From assembly GCA_017445995.1 (NCBI GenBank), contig JAFSRT010000024.1, positions 1 to 64,000 on the forward strand: 64,000 nt of DNA, read 5' to 3'. The translations under genes were made by a program, and so were the position numbers. The notes under the pieces were generated by a model. The model was not told where the DNA came from. It was given only the letters and a program-made list of their open reading frames with translations, and searched no databases. Positions 48,768 through 58,318 of this stretch are shown in pieces. Every line of letters starts with the position of its first letter. Position 1 is the first letter of the stretch. Source of the stretch: Clostridia bacterium (lineage in GTDB: Bacteria > Bacillota > Clostridia > Christensenellales > Borkfalkiaceae).

Positions 48768-49745
48768 TTATTCCCACTCGATTGTGGCAACTGGCTTTGG
48801 CGATAAGTCGTATAACACACGGTTTACGCCCTTTACTTCTTTTAATATTCTGTCCGTTATCTTTTGCAGTATATCGTAAGGTATCTTTTCAATGGACGCC
48901 GAAGTCGCGTCGATACTGTTTACCGCACGGATAATAACGGGGTACGCAAAAGTTCTTTTGCCGTTTTCAATACCCGTCGACTTAAAGTCGGGAACGATAG
49001 TGAAATACTGCCAAACTTTGCCTTGAAGACCGTTGTTTGCAAACTCTTCGCGAAGGATTGCGTCCGCTTCTCTTACACATTCAAGCCTGTCTCTCGTGAT
49101 TGCGCCTAAACATCTTACGCCAAGCCCCGGGCCCGGGAACGGTTGACGGTATACCATACTGTCAGGTAATCCTAACGTTTTGCCGACTACTCTTACTTCG
49201 TCTTTATAAAGCAGTTTAACGGGTTCAACAAGGTCGAACTTCAAGTCTTCCGGAAGTCCGCCTACGTTATGGTGGGCTTTAACCCCGTCGCTTTCCAAAA
49301 TATCAGGGTATATCGTGCCTTGCGCTAAAAACTCTATGCCCGATAATTTTCTCGCTTCTTCTTCGAAAACGCGGATAAACTCCGCACCGATAATTTTTCT
49401 CTTCGTTTCAGGGTCGGACACGCCTTTTAACTTATCCAAGAACCTATCCACCGCGTCGACGTAAATAAGGTTGGCGTTCATCTGGTTTTTGAAAACTTCG
49501 ATAACCTGTTCAGGTTCGCCTTTTCTTAAAAGACCGTGGTTTACGTGAACGCAAACGAGTTGGTTGCCTATCGCTTTAATTAAAAGTGCGGCGACAACCG
49601 AAGAGTCCACCCCGCCCGATAGGGCAAGCAGAACTTTTTTATCGCCCACTTGTTTTCTGATTTCCGAAATCTGTTCGTTAATGAACTTTTCCGCTAAAAC
49701 AGTCGTTGTAATTCTTTCCATATTGTCAGGACGTTTATCAGACAT
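48768..49745 (-). CDS. guaA: GMP synthase ATP-pyrophosphatase subunit (no amidotransferase domain)
   Basis: A 325-residue protein matching only the ATP-pyrophosphatase and dimerisation parts of GMP synthase, which aminates XMP. The PP-loop is [17 protein letters not shown]; further hallmarks are [48 protein letters not shown] and the C-terminal KPVATIEWE. Usual bacterial GuaA is about 510 residues with an N-terminal glutamine amidotransferase; here that domain is absent, as in two-subunit archaeal-type enzymes. The amidotransferase gene is not in the window. GGAGG site before the ATG. Confidence 0.93.
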   Translation of the reverse strand: MSDKRPDNMERITTTVLAEKFINEQISEIRKQVGDKKVLLALSGGVDSSVVAALLIKAIGNQLVCVHVNHGLLRKGEPEQVIEVFKNQMNANLIYVDAVDRFLDKLKGVSDPETKRKIIGAEFIRVFEEEARKLSGIEFLAQGTIYPDILESDGVKAHHNVGGLPEDLKFDLVEPVKLLYKDEVRVVGKTLGLPDSMVYRQPFPGPGLGVRCLGAITRDRLECVREADAILREEFANNGLQGKVWQYFTIVPDFKSTGIENGKRTFAYPVIIRAVNSIDATSASIEKIPYDILQKITDRILKEVKGVNRVLYDLSPKPVATIEWE

Positions 49746-49883
49746 TTTTTGCCTCCGTAAATATTTAATGATATAATTATAAAAAATAAATCGTTAAAAG
49801 TCAATATTCTGCGATAAAATAGGTTTAAGTATAAGAAAAAATTATATTAAACGGTAAAAAAGGGCAATAATTTTGAAAAAAAA

Positions 49884-49912
49884 TTGACAACGGTTAATCA
49901 AAATGTTAAAAT
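49884..49912 (+). promoter_or_regulatory. Promoter of glnN
   Basis: TTGACA (49884-49889), 17-bp spacer, TAAAAT (49907-49912). It lies inside the upstream open frame, which supports the start at 49935. Confidence 0.82.
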
Positions 49913-49934
49913 AAACCCTGTAAAGGAGATTTTT

Positions 49935-52049
49935 ATGGGCAAAATCAATATTCCCGAAATATTCGGTTCAATGGTGTTTAACGATAAAGTTATGAAGGAA
50001 CGTTTGCCGAAAGACACTTACGACGCGGTGTGCGTCGCTATGGAAAAAGGCACGTCTCTTTCTTTACAGGACGCGAAAATCGTTGCCAACGCTATGAAAG
50101 AGTGGGCAATCGAAAAGGGCGCGACTCACTTTACACATTGGTTCCAACCGATGACGGGTATTACCGCCGAAAAACACGACAGTTTTTTAAGCCCGAAAGG
50201 CAACGGCGAAGTTATTATGAAATTTTCCGAAAAATCTTTGGTATCGGGCGAGTCGGACGCGTCGAGTTTCCCGTCCGGCGGGCTTCGCGCCACCTTCGAA
50301 GCGCGCGGCTACACCGCTTGGGACCCTACGTCTTACGCCTTCGTTAAGGACGGCAGTCTTTATATACCGACGGCGTTCTGTTCTTACGGCGGGGAAGCGT
50401 TAGATAAAAAAACACCGCTTTTGCGTTCGGTGGAAACGTTTAATAAACAGGCGTTGCGTATCTTACGGCTGTTCGGTAACAGCAAGGCAAAAAAAGTTTT
50501 TCCGACGGTCGGTGCGGAACAGGAATATTTCCTTATAGATAAAAGCGTGTACGAAAAGAGAATAGACTTAATCCATTGCGGAAGAACTCTTTTCGGGGCA
50601 AGACCGTCAAAAGGTCAGGAATTAGAAGACCATTATTACGGCGCTATTAAATCGCGCGTTCTCGAATTTATGAAGGACGTGGACGAAGAGTTGTGGAAAC
50701 TCGGCGTTTACGCTAAAACCGAACATAACGAAGTAGCACCGGCACAGCACGAACTTGCACCCGTTTACGCAACGGTCAATATCGCTTGCGATCAGAACCA
50801 ACTAACCATGCAGGTGCTTAAAAGCGTCGCAAATAGGCACGGGCTTGTATGCTTACTTCACGAAAAACCTTTCGCGGGCGTAAACGGTAGCGGTAAGCAC
50901 GATAACTGGGCAATAAGCACCGATACGGGCGAAAATCTTTTAGAACCCGGTGAAACCCCGATGGACAACGCGCAGTTCCTTTTATTCTTAACGGCTGTTA
51001 TTAAGGCGGTCGACGAACATCAGGATTTATTGCGCATATCGGTAGCGAGTGCGGGCAACGATTTGCGTCTCGGCGTGTCGGAAGCGCCGCCGTCTATCGT
51101 TTCCATTTATCTCGGCGAAGAGTTGGAAGCAATATTAAACGCCATTGAAACGGGCGCATCGTATAACGCTAAAAAGAAGGAAGAAATGAAGATAGGCGTT
51201 TCGGTTATGCCGTCTTTTCCGAAAGATACGACGGACAGAAACAGAACTTCACCGTTTGCATTTACGGGCAATAAGTTCGAGTTCCGTATGGTGGGTTCGT
51301 CCGCTAATATTTCCTGCCCGAACTTTATAATAAACACGATAGTCGCCGACGCGCTTTCTTATTACGCGGACGTTCTTGAAAACGCAAAGGACTTTAACGC
51401 CGAACTGAACGCGCTTATTAAGAGTGAAATAAAAGCGCACAAACGCATTATCTTTAACGGAAACAGTTATAGTAAAGAGTGGATAAAGGAAGCGAAGGGC
51501 AGGGGGCTGCTTAACCTTGTTTCGACGGTTGACGCGTTGCCTTATTATACGAACGAGAACAATATTAAACTGTTTGAAAAACATAAGGTATTGTCGCGTA
51601 GCGAAATCTTTTCAAGACAGGAAATATTGCTTGAAAATTACTGCAATATCGTAAACATCGAAGCGTTGACTTCGGTCGATATAGCGAGAAAGGAAATATC
51701 GCCTGCCGTTATCGATTACGAAAACGTTTTGTTTAAAGAATACAACGCAAAAATAAAATACAACGAAAAAACGGGCGAAAATCTTTCCTGTTCTCTCGAA
51801 AAAACCGTGCTTGATAAACTTTCCGCACTTTCGGAATCGTTCGCTTTTGCTTTAAGCAAGTTAGAAGACGATATCGGCGGATTAGGTAAGTGCAAGACGA
51901 CGATAAAAAAGGCAAAGTATTGCCACGACGTTCTTCTTTCAGATATGAAAGAGTTAAGGCGTTACGCCGACGAAATGGAACTTTTGGTCGGGAAAAAGTA
52001 TTATTCTATTCCGACTTACGAAGATATTTTATATAGTGTGAAATATTAA
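49935..52049 (+). CDS. glnN: Glutamine synthetase type III
   Basis: A 704-residue GSIII, the long form found in Bacteroides, cyanobacteria and Clostridia, which makes glutamine from glutamate, ammonia and ATP. Family signatures: THFTHWFQPMTGITAEKHDSF, SFPSGGLRATFEARGYTAWDP, VGAEQEYFLID (metal site), TEHNEVAPAQHELAPVY, KPFAGVNGSGKHDNWAI and NRTSPFAFTGNKFEFRMVGSS. ATG 49935 follows AAAGGAG. No regulator such as GlnR is nearby. Confidence 0.96.
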   Translation: MGKINIPEIFGSMVFNDKVMKERLPKDTYDAVCVAMEKGTSLSLQDAKIVANAMKEWAIEKGATHFTHWFQPMTGITAEKHDSFLSPKGNGEVIMKFSEKSLVSGESDASSFPSGGLRATFEARGYTAWDPTSYAFVKDGSLYIPTAFCSYGGEALDKKTPLLRSVETFNKQALRILRLFGNSKAKKVFPTVGAEQEYFLIDKSVYEKRIDLIHCGRTLFGARPSKGQELEDHYYGAIKSRVLEFMKDVDEELWKLGVYAKTEHNEVAPAQHELAPVYATVNIACDQNQLTMQVLKSVANRHGLVCLLHEKPFAGVNGSGKHDNWAISTDTGENLLEPGETPMDNAQFLLFLTAVIKAVDEHQDLLRISVASAGNDLRLGVSEAPPSIVSIYLGEELEAILNAIETGASYNAKKKEEMKIGVSVMPSFPKDTTDRNRTSPFAFTGNKFEFRMVGSSANISCPNFIINTIVADALSYYADVLENAKDFNAELNALIKSEIKAHKRIIFNGNSYSKEWIKEAKGRGLLNLVSTVDALPYYTNENNIKLFEKHKVLSRSEIFSRQEILLENYCNIVNIEALTSVDIARKEISPAVIDYENVLFKEYNAKIKYNEKTGENLSCSLEKTVLDKLSALSESFAFALSKLEDDIGGLGKCKTTIKKAKYCHDVLLSDMKELRRYADEMELLVGKKYYSIPTYEDILYSVKY

Positions 52050-52070
52050 CAAAAAGTGAAAAAACATAAA

Positions 52071-52101
52071 GAAAAACCTTGCGAAAAACGTAAGGTTTTT
52101 T
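52071..52101 (+). terminator. Terminator of glnN
   Basis: AAAAACCTTGCG pairs with CGTAAGGTTTTT around AAAAA, then further Ts. Confidence 0.82.
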
Positions 52102-52141
52102 CAATTTTTGGAAAAAAAACGGCAAAATCCCTGAAAAAGCA

Positions 52142-52170
52142 TTGAAAAGAAAATATAAATATGATAAAAT
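52142..52170 (+). promoter_or_regulatory. Promoter of hydCBA
   Basis: TTGAAA (52142-52147), 17-bp spacer, TAAAAT (52165-52170). Confidence 0.75.
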
Positions 52171-52225
52171 AGTGTAGATAGTCGAGAACTATTTTATTTA
52201 TATAAATTATATCACGGAGGCTTAT

Positions 52226-52717
52226 ATGGCAAAAACATCAGGCGTGCCTTTTCAAGGTACAAAAGAACAGGAAAAGCAGTTAAGAGAAAAACTCGCCGAA
52301 CTTAAAGACGTTCAGGGGGGACTGATGCCTGCTCTTCAGGAAGCACAAGCAATTTACGGTTATCTGCCGAAAGAAGTTCAGATAATAATTGCCGAAGTTA
52401 TGGGTGTTTCGTTAGAAGAAGTTTACGGCGTCGTTTCTTTCTACGCGCAATTTACTATCGTTCCGAAAGGTAAGTATAAGATAGGCGTTTGTTTGGGAAC
52501 TGCTTGCTACGTTAAGGGGTCGGGCGAAGTTTTGGCGGAAGTCGAAAAAGTCCTTGGCATTAAAGCGGGGCAGATTACTTCCGACGCGAAATTTTCTATC
52601 GACGCAACGCGTTGTATCGGTTGTTGCGGTCTTGCACCGGTTATGACGGTGAACGACGACGTGTACGGCAGAATTACCGCAAAAGACGTTGCGGGTATTC
52701 TCGCTAAATATAACTAA
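52226..52717 (+). CDS. hydC: Hydrogenase subunit HydC (NuoE-like, [2Fe-2S])
   Basis: A 163-residue thioredoxin-fold [2Fe-2S] protein. Four cluster cysteines are visible in CLGTACYVKG and ATRCIGCCGLAP. GGAGG site. First of three contiguous genes (17 and 15 nt gaps) whose products form the trimeric hydrogenase, in which it helps carry electrons between the flavin subunit and HydA. Confidence 0.93.
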   Translation: MAKTSGVPFQGTKEQEKQLREKLAELKDVQGGLMPALQEAQAIYGYLPKEVQIIIAEVMGVSLEEVYGVVSFYAQFTIVPKGKYKIGVCLGTACYVKGSGEVLAEVEKVLGIKAGQITSDAKFSIDATRCIGCCGLAPVMTVNDDVYGRITAKDVAGILAKYN

Positions 52718-52734
52718 CGGGGGGCAAATCTAAT

Positions 52735-54648
52735 ATGAAAACTATACAGGACATAAATGCTATAAGAGAAAAAATGCAGTCTGTTATCGCTATGAGAAAT
52801 CACGGCACTTCCAAAGACGTTAAGAGTTTTGAACCTACTCACTTAAAAAGAGAAGTGTTAATCTGTGGCGGAACGGGTTGCCACTCGAATAAGAGTGATA
52901 AAATCCGTGATGAATTCAATAAAATCATTAAAGAAAAGAAAATGGAAAACGATATTCTTATCGTTATGACGGGTTGTTTCGGTCTTTGTGCCGCCGGCCC
53001 TGTCGTTATCGTTTATCCGGAAGGCGCGTTCTATTCCAAAGTTAAGGTTGAAGACGTTGCCGAAATCGTTGAAAAACACTTAATCGGCGGTGAAATAGTC
53101 GACAGATTATTACATACAAGCCCTGGCGAAGTGGAAAAGGTAGTCGCACTTTCCGACACGAATTTCTATAAACAGCAAAAAAGGGTTGCACTCCGTAACT
53201 GCGGTGTAATCGACCCTGAAAATATCGACGAGTATATCGCGTTCGACGGGTATCAGGCACTTGCGAAAGTTCTTACTTCTATGTCAAGTCAAGAAGTTAT
53301 CGACGAAGTGTTAAAATCGGGTCTTCGCGGTCGTGGTGGCGCGGGCTTCCCGACGGGAAGAAAATGGCAGTTCACTCACGACGCGGTGGGCGACGTTAAA
53401 TACGTTTGCTGTAACGCCGACGAAGGCGACCCGGGCGCGTTTATGGACCGTTCGGTATTAGAAGGCGACCCGCACGCCGTTATCGAAGCGATGACTATCG
53501 CGGGATACGCTATCGGCGCACATCAGGGTTATATCTACGTAAGGGCTGAATATCCTATCGCCGTTCACAGATTGCAGGTTGCTATCGGTCAGGCAAAGGA
53601 ATACGGCTTACTCGGTAAAAATATTTTCGGTTTAGGTTTCGATTTCGATTTGGAAATCCGTTTAGGTGCAGGCGCGTTCGTTTGCGGTGAAGAAACCGCG
53701 CTTATGACGAGTATTGAAGGACACCGTGGCGAACCTCGTCCGCGTCCTCCGTTCCCTGCTATTAAAGGGTTATTCGCTAAACCGACTTTACTTAACAACG
53801 TTGAAACGTACGCTAACGTTTGTCAGATTATATTAAACGGTGCAGACTGGTTCTGTCAGACGGGTACTGAAAAGAGTAGGGGAACGAAAGTTTTCGCACT
53901 CGGCGGTAAAATAAACAACACGGGGCTCGTTGAAGTTCCTATGGGTACTCCGCTCCGTAAAGTTATCGAAGATATCGGTGGCGGTATCCCTAACGGCAAA
54001 AAGTTTAAGGCTGCGCAAACGGGCGGGCCTTCGGGCGGTTGTATCCCTGCTTCGCTTATCGATACCCCTGTAGATTACGATTCGCTTATCGCTATCGGGT
54101 CTATGATGGGTTCGGGCGGACTTATCGTTATGGACGAAGATAACTGTATGGTAGATATCGCGAAGTTCTTCTTGGAATTCACGGTAGACGAATCTTGCGG
54201 TAAATGTACCGCTTGCCGTTTGGGAACGAGAAGACTTTTGGAAATGCTTACGAAAGTTACCGACGGTACGGCAACTCTTGAAACTCTCGACGAAATGGAA
54301 AAACTTTGCTACTACATCAAAGACAATTCGCTTTGCGGTTTAGGGCAAACAGCACCTAACCCTGTATTATCTACGTTAAGATATTTCAGGGACGAATACG
54401 AAGCGCACGTAGTAGAAAAGAGATGCCCTGCCGGCGTATGCAAAAAGTTGCTTAACTTTACTATCGATAAGGAAAAATGTATCGGTTGCGGTATGTGTGC
54501 AAGAAACTGTCCTGCAAACGCTATCTCAAAAACCGATTACGTTGCGCCTAACCACAAACTTCCTTCTATGGTAATAGACAGCGCAAAATGCGTTAAGTGC
54601 GGCGCTTGTATGGCAAACTGTAAGTTCAACGCCATTTCGAAAGGTTAA
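52735..54648 (+). CDS. hydB: Hydrogenase subunit HydB (NuoF-like, NAD/FMN and Fe-S)
   Basis: A 637-residue flavoprotein. Order: N-terminal thioredoxin-like [2Fe-2S] domain (CGGTGCHSNKSD, TGCFGLCAAGP), NADH/FMN domain (GRGGAGFPTGRKW, CNADEGDPGAF), SLBB domain, the [4Fe-4S] site SCGKCTACRLG, and two C-terminal ferredoxin clusters (CIGCGMCARNCPANAI, CVKCGACMANCKFNAI). This layout is that of the bifurcating hydrogenase flavin subunit, which couples NADH and reduced ferredoxin to H2. Bifurcation is inferred from family knowledge. Confidence 0.95.
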   Translation: MKTIQDINAIREKMQSVIAMRNHGTSKDVKSFEPTHLKREVLICGGTGCHSNKSDKIRDEFNKIIKEKKMENDILIVMTGCFGLCAAGPVVIVYPEGAFYSKVKVEDVAEIVEKHLIGGEIVDRLLHTSPGEVEKVVALSDTNFYKQQKRVALRNCGVIDPENIDEYIAFDGYQALAKVLTSMSSQEVIDEVLKSGLRGRGGAGFPTGRKWQFTHDAVGDVKYVCCNADEGDPGAFMDRSVLEGDPHAVIEAMTIAGYAIGAHQGYIYVRAEYPIAVHRLQVAIGQAKEYGLLGKNIFGLGFDFDLEIRLGAGAFVCGEETALMTSIEGHRGEPRPRPPFPAIKGLFAKPTLLNNVETYANVCQIILNGADWFCQTGTEKSRGTKVFALGGKINNTGLVEVPMGTPLRKVIEDIGGGIPNGKKFKAAQTGGPSGGCIPASLIDTPVDYDSLIAIGSMMGSGGLIVMDEDNCMVDIAKFFLEFTVDESCGKCTACRLGTRRLLEMLTKVTDGTATLETLDEMEKLCYYIKDNSLCGLGQTAPNPVLSTLRYFRDEYEAHVVEKRCPAGVCKKLLNFTIDKEKCIGCGMCARNCPANAISKTDYVAPNHKLPSMVIDSAKCVKCGACMANCKFNAISKG

Positions 54649-54663
54649 GATAAGGAGTAAATT

Positions 54664-56412
54664 ATGAGTGATATTAAAATGGTAAACCTTAAAATAGACG
54701 GCATAGACGTTTCCGTTCCTGCCGGCACTACTATTTTGGAAGCGGCAAAAACGATAGGTATTAAAATTCCTACCCTTTGCTATATGAAAGAAATCAACGA
54801 AATCGGCGCTTGCCGTGTCTGCGTAGTTGAAGTAAAGGGTGCGAGAACTCTCGTTGCTTCCTGCGTGTTCCCCGTTTCGGAAGGCATGGAAGTTACCACT
54901 AACTCGGAAAGAGTTTATAACGCGAGAAAAACCACTCTCGAACTTATGCTTTCCGATCATAAGAAAGATTGCCTTTCGTGCGAAAGAAACTTAAAGTGTG
55001 AATTGCAGGCGTTATCCAACGAATACGGTTGCAACGCATACCGTTTCCGCGGCGCTACTTCTAAAAACGAACCGGCAGACGTTACCGATTATCTGGTAAG
55101 AGACAACGCGAAATGTATTCTCTGCCGTAGGTGCGTTGCCGTTTGCAACAAGGTGCAGACGGTTGCGGTTATCGGCGCGAACGAAAGGGGATTTAAAACC
55201 AACGTAAGCCCTGCTTTCGAAGAAAGCCTTGCGGCTTCGCCGTGCGTTGCCTGCGGACAATGTATCAACGTTTGCCCTACGGGTGCGTTGCACGAAAAGA
55301 GTGAAATAGATAACGTTAAAAAGGCGATAGCAGACCCTGAAAAAATCGTTGTAGTCGCTTCCGCACCTGCGGTAAGAGCGGCACTCGGCGAAGAATTCGG
55401 TTATCCTATAGGCACTAACGTTGAAGGTAAAATGTTCACGGCGTTAAGAAGATTAGGCTTCGATAAGATATTCGACGTAAACTTCGGCGCGGATATGACG
55501 ATTATCGAAGAATCGCACGAATTAGTCGAAAGACTTACGAAAGGCGGCGTTCTTCCTATGATTACGAGTTGTTCACCGGGCTGGGTAAGATATATGGAAT
55601 TCTATTATCCCGATTTAATCCCGCATTTCTCGACGTGTAAATCGCCGCAACAGATGACGGGCGCGTTGATTAAGACTTACTGGGCTGAAAAGAACGGTAT
55701 CGACCCGAAGAATATCTACGTAGTTTCGGTTATGCCGTGTACGGCCAAAAAGGCGGAAAAACTCCGCGATAACGAACAGGAAAACGGATATCCTGACGTA
55801 GACGCAGTTTTAACGACGAGAGAACTTGCGAAATTCATTAAAGAAAAAGGTCTTATGTTTAACGAATTGCCGGACGGGACTATCGACAATCCACTCGGCG
55901 AATTCACGGGCGCAGGCGTTATCTTCGGTGCTTCGGGCGGCGTTATGGAAGCGGCGCTCCGTACTGCGGTTGAAAAGGTTACGGGTAAAACTCTCGATAA
56001 ACTCGACTTTACCGAAGTGCGCGGTATGGAAGGCATCAAGGAAGCGACCTATAAGGTTGGCGACCTTAACGTTAAAGTTGCCGTTGCAAACGGGCTTAAA
56101 AACGCAAAAATCATCTGCGATTTGATAAGAGAAGGTAAGGCTGATTATCAGTTTATCGAAATTATGTGTTGCCCGGGCGGTTGTATCAACGGCGGCGGTC
56201 AACCGATACTCGACGCTTACACGAGAAGGAACGTCGACTATAAGTCTCTCCGTGCAAACGCACTCTATTCGGAAGACGCGAAGTTGAAACTCCGTAAGAG
56301 CCACGATAATAAGGCGGTTATGGAAGTTTACGAAACCTATTTAGGCGAAGTCGGCGGACATAAGGCGCACGAAATACTTCACACGAAATACGTTGCGAGA
56401 AAAAAATATTAA
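54664..56412 (+). CDS. hydA: [FeFe] hydrogenase catalytic subunit HydA
   Basis: A 582-residue group A hydrogenase. N-terminal [2Fe-2S] domain (GACRVCVVEVKG), a His-ligated [4Fe-4S] site (DHKKDCLSCERNLKC), two [4Fe-4S] clusters (CILCRRCVAVCNKV, CVACGQCINVCPTGAL), then H-cluster motifs TSCSPGW, MPCTAKKAE and MCCPGGCINGGGQP. Third gene of hydCBA. The maturases HydE, HydF and HydG are not in this window. Makes H2 to dispose of reducing power. Confidence 0.97.
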   Translation: MSDIKMVNLKIDGIDVSVPAGTTILEAAKTIGIKIPTLCYMKEINEIGACRVCVVEVKGARTLVASCVFPVSEGMEVTTNSERVYNARKTTLELMLSDHKKDCLSCERNLKCELQALSNEYGCNAYRFRGATSKNEPADVTDYLVRDNAKCILCRRCVAVCNKVQTVAVIGANERGFKTNVSPAFEESLAASPCVACGQCINVCPTGALHEKSEIDNVKKAIADPEKIVVVASAPAVRAALGEEFGYPIGTNVEGKMFTALRRLGFDKIFDVNFGADMTIIEESHELVERLTKGGVLPMITSCSPGWVRYMEFYYPDLIPHFSTCKSPQQMTGALIKTYWAEKNGIDPKNIYVVSVMPCTAKKAEKLRDNEQENGYPDVDAVLTTRELAKFIKEKGLMFNELPDGTIDNPLGEFTGAGVIFGASGGVMEAALRTAVEKVTGKTLDKLDFTEVRGMEGIKEATYKVGDLNVKVAVANGLKNAKIICDLIREGKADYQFIEIMCCPGGCINGGGQPILDAYTRRNVDYKSLRANALYSEDAKLKLRKSHDNKAVMEVYETYLGEVGGHKAHEILHTKYVARKKY

Positions 56413-56427
56413 AATAAATAAAAAAAT

Positions 56428-56460
56428 AAAAAGATCTCTTGGGAAAACCGAGAGATTTTT
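56428..56460 (+). terminator. Terminator of hydCBA
   Basis: AGATCTCTTGGG pairs imperfectly with CCGAGAGATTT around AAAA, ending in a T-run. Confidence 0.75.
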
Positions 56461-56592
56461 TTATTGCAAAATATTGCCCGTAAAACCAAAAAAATCGTAA
56501 AAAATGTTGAAAAAAAGCATACCGTATGTTATAATAAATAATAAACTTATAATCGGATAGTATCTTTTAATAAGGAAAAAACAATATTTATT

Positions 56593-57381
56593 ATGAATAA
56601 AGATTTGAAGGTTTCCGTTATTCTTTCCACAATGCATAAAACTAACGCGGACGTGGTCTCTGAATCTAATATAAAGTGCGACACGGTAGTAGTAAATCAA
56701 TGCGATTGCGAAAAGGAAACGGAAGTTAAAAACGGCAATATAACCTTTATTTCTTCGCCCGATAGGGGTTTATCGAAAAGCAGAAATCTGGCGATAAAAA
56801 AATCCGACGCGGATATCTTGGTTGTGTCTGACGACGACGAAGAGTTTAGCGACGGGTTTTATGAAGAGATAAAAAAAGCGTACGGACTTTTGCCGAAAGC
56901 GGACGTTATTATTTTCGACGTTCACGGCAGACCGAGAAACTTCGGCGATAAACCGAAAAAACTTTCTAAACTGCAATTATTAAAAGTCTGTTCGGTAAGA
57001 ATAACTTTTAAATCGGAAAAAATAAAAGATAAAATATTTTTCGACGAACGGCTTGGCGCGGGAACGGAAAACGGCGCGGGCGAAGAAAACAAGTTTTTAT
57101 TCGACTGCTATCGTAAAGGGTTAAAGATTTACCATTATCCTTACTATATAGCGAAGTTAAAGGAAAGCGAATCGTCTTGGTTTAAGGGGTATGACGAAAA
57201 GTATTTTTATAACCGCGGTATGACGACCAGATATACTATGGGGTTTTTCCTTTCGTTTTTATACGCCTTTTATTATTCCTTTGCAAAACGTAAACTGCAT
57301 AAAGGACAGATGTCGGTAATAAAAAGCCTTAAATATACGCTTAAAGGTATATTTGAAAACAAGTTAAACAAAAAGAAGTAG
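56593..57381 (+). CDS. Glycosyltransferase, GT2-like
   Basis: A 262-residue GT-A-like protein: VSVILSTMHKTNAD at the N-terminus, SPDRGLSKSRNLAIKKSDADILVVSDDDEEF with the DDD metal site, then ERLGAGTENGAGEENKFLFDCYRKG as the acceptor loop. Two hydrophobic C-terminal stretches (about 218-232) suggest membrane association. First gene of the exopolysaccharide cluster; the Shine-Dalgarno is weak (AAGG 17 nt before ATG). Gap to the next gene 4 nt. Confidence 0.82.
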   Translation: MNKDLKVSVILSTMHKTNADVVSESNIKCDTVVVNQCDCEKETEVKNGNITFISSPDRGLSKSRNLAIKKSDADILVVSDDDEEFSDGFYEEIKKAYGLLPKADVIIFDVHGRPRNFGDKPKKLSKLQLLKVCSVRITFKSEKIKDKIFFDERLGAGTENGAGEENKFLFDCYRKGLKIYHYPYYIAKLKESESSWFKGYDEKYFYNRGMTTRYTMGFFLSFLYAFYYSFAKRKLHKGQMSVIKSLKYTLKGIFENKLNKKK

Positions 57382-57385
57382 CACT

Positions 57386-58318
57386 ATGATAGGAATCGTT
57401 ATTTTAAATTACAATAATTATCAGGATACGCTATCATGTATCGATAATATTCTCGATAATAAAATAAAAGAAGATTTTTTTATTTACGTCGTTGACAATA
57501 AATCTACTAACGATTCCGTAAAATATATTTCCGACAAGGTAAACGGCATAAATAACGCGCGTCTTATAGAAAACCAAGTAAACGGCGGTTTTTCCGCGGG
57601 GAATAACGTTGGTTTTCGTCAGGCAATAAATGACGGGTGCCGTTATATTCTCTGTACTAATAACGACGTTTTATTTAAAAAAGACGCTATTAACCTTATG
57701 ATAGACAGGCTTGATAAGGAAAGCGATTGCGCCGTGTGCGGGCCGAAAGTTTACTTGCCCGACGGATCGGTGCAAAACTGCAATAAGGGAATATTAGACG
57801 CGCACACTTTCGTCGTAAGAAGAAAGGGGCTTAATATTTTCGATATTACGGGCAGAGAAAAAAAATATACTTATAAATCTTATAATTACGACGGATTGTT
57901 GTATCCTTTGGGTATGGTTTCGGGGTGCTGTTTTTTAATCCGTTCGGACGTGTTGGAAAAAATCGGATATTTAGACGAAAACGTGTTTTTATATCACGAA
58001 GAAGATATTTTGGGCGCAAAACTCCGCAAAATCAATTATAAAGTAGTGCTTGACCCGAAGGCTGAAATTATTCACTTCGGCGGAAAGTCAACGGGGCCGT
58101 CTGTCAACGCTTTCGGTAGGTATCAGACTTTCAGAAGCGCAATGTATTACTTGATAAACTACACGAAAAACGGGTGGTTTTGGATGAGTATGGCAAAAGC
58201 CGTAGTTAAATCGGGCTTTTTTATAAAAGGTATTTTTAATAAAGAATACAGAAAATACTATAAAGAATTAAAACGGGATATAAAGAGTTTTAAGTTAAAT
58301 GCAAAAAACGTTCATTGA
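57386..58318 (+). CDS. Rhamnosyltransferase-like GT2 glycosyltransferase
   Basis: A 310-residue GT2 enzyme of the WcaA/RfbN type: IGIVILNYNNYQDTLSCIDNI, NGGFSAGNNVGFRQAINDGCRYILCTNNDVLF (DXD-like NND), PDGSVQNCN, and YLDENVFLYHEEDILGAKL as the catalytic ED site. The stop overlaps the next gene by 20 nt. Confidence 0.9.
   Translation: MIGIVILNYNNYQDTLSCIDNILDNKIKEDFFIYVVDNKSTNDSVKYISDKVNGINNARLIENQVNGGFSAGNNVGFRQAINDGCRYILCTNNDVLFKKDAINLMIDRLDKESDCAVCGPKVYLPDGSVQNCNKGILDAHTFVVRRKGLNIFDITGREKKYTYKSYNYDGLLYPLGMVSGCCFLIRSDVLEKIGYLDENVFLYHEEDILGAKLRKINYKVVLDPKAEIIHFGGKSTGPSVNAFGRYQTFRSAMYYLINYTKNGWFWMSMAKAVVKSGFFIKGIFNKEYRKYYKELKRDIKSFKLNAKNVH

Noticed and set aside
55810..56304. 164-residue minus-strand frame within hydA
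   Set aside because: Shadow of the hydrogenase gene, no ribosome binding site or recognisable domain.
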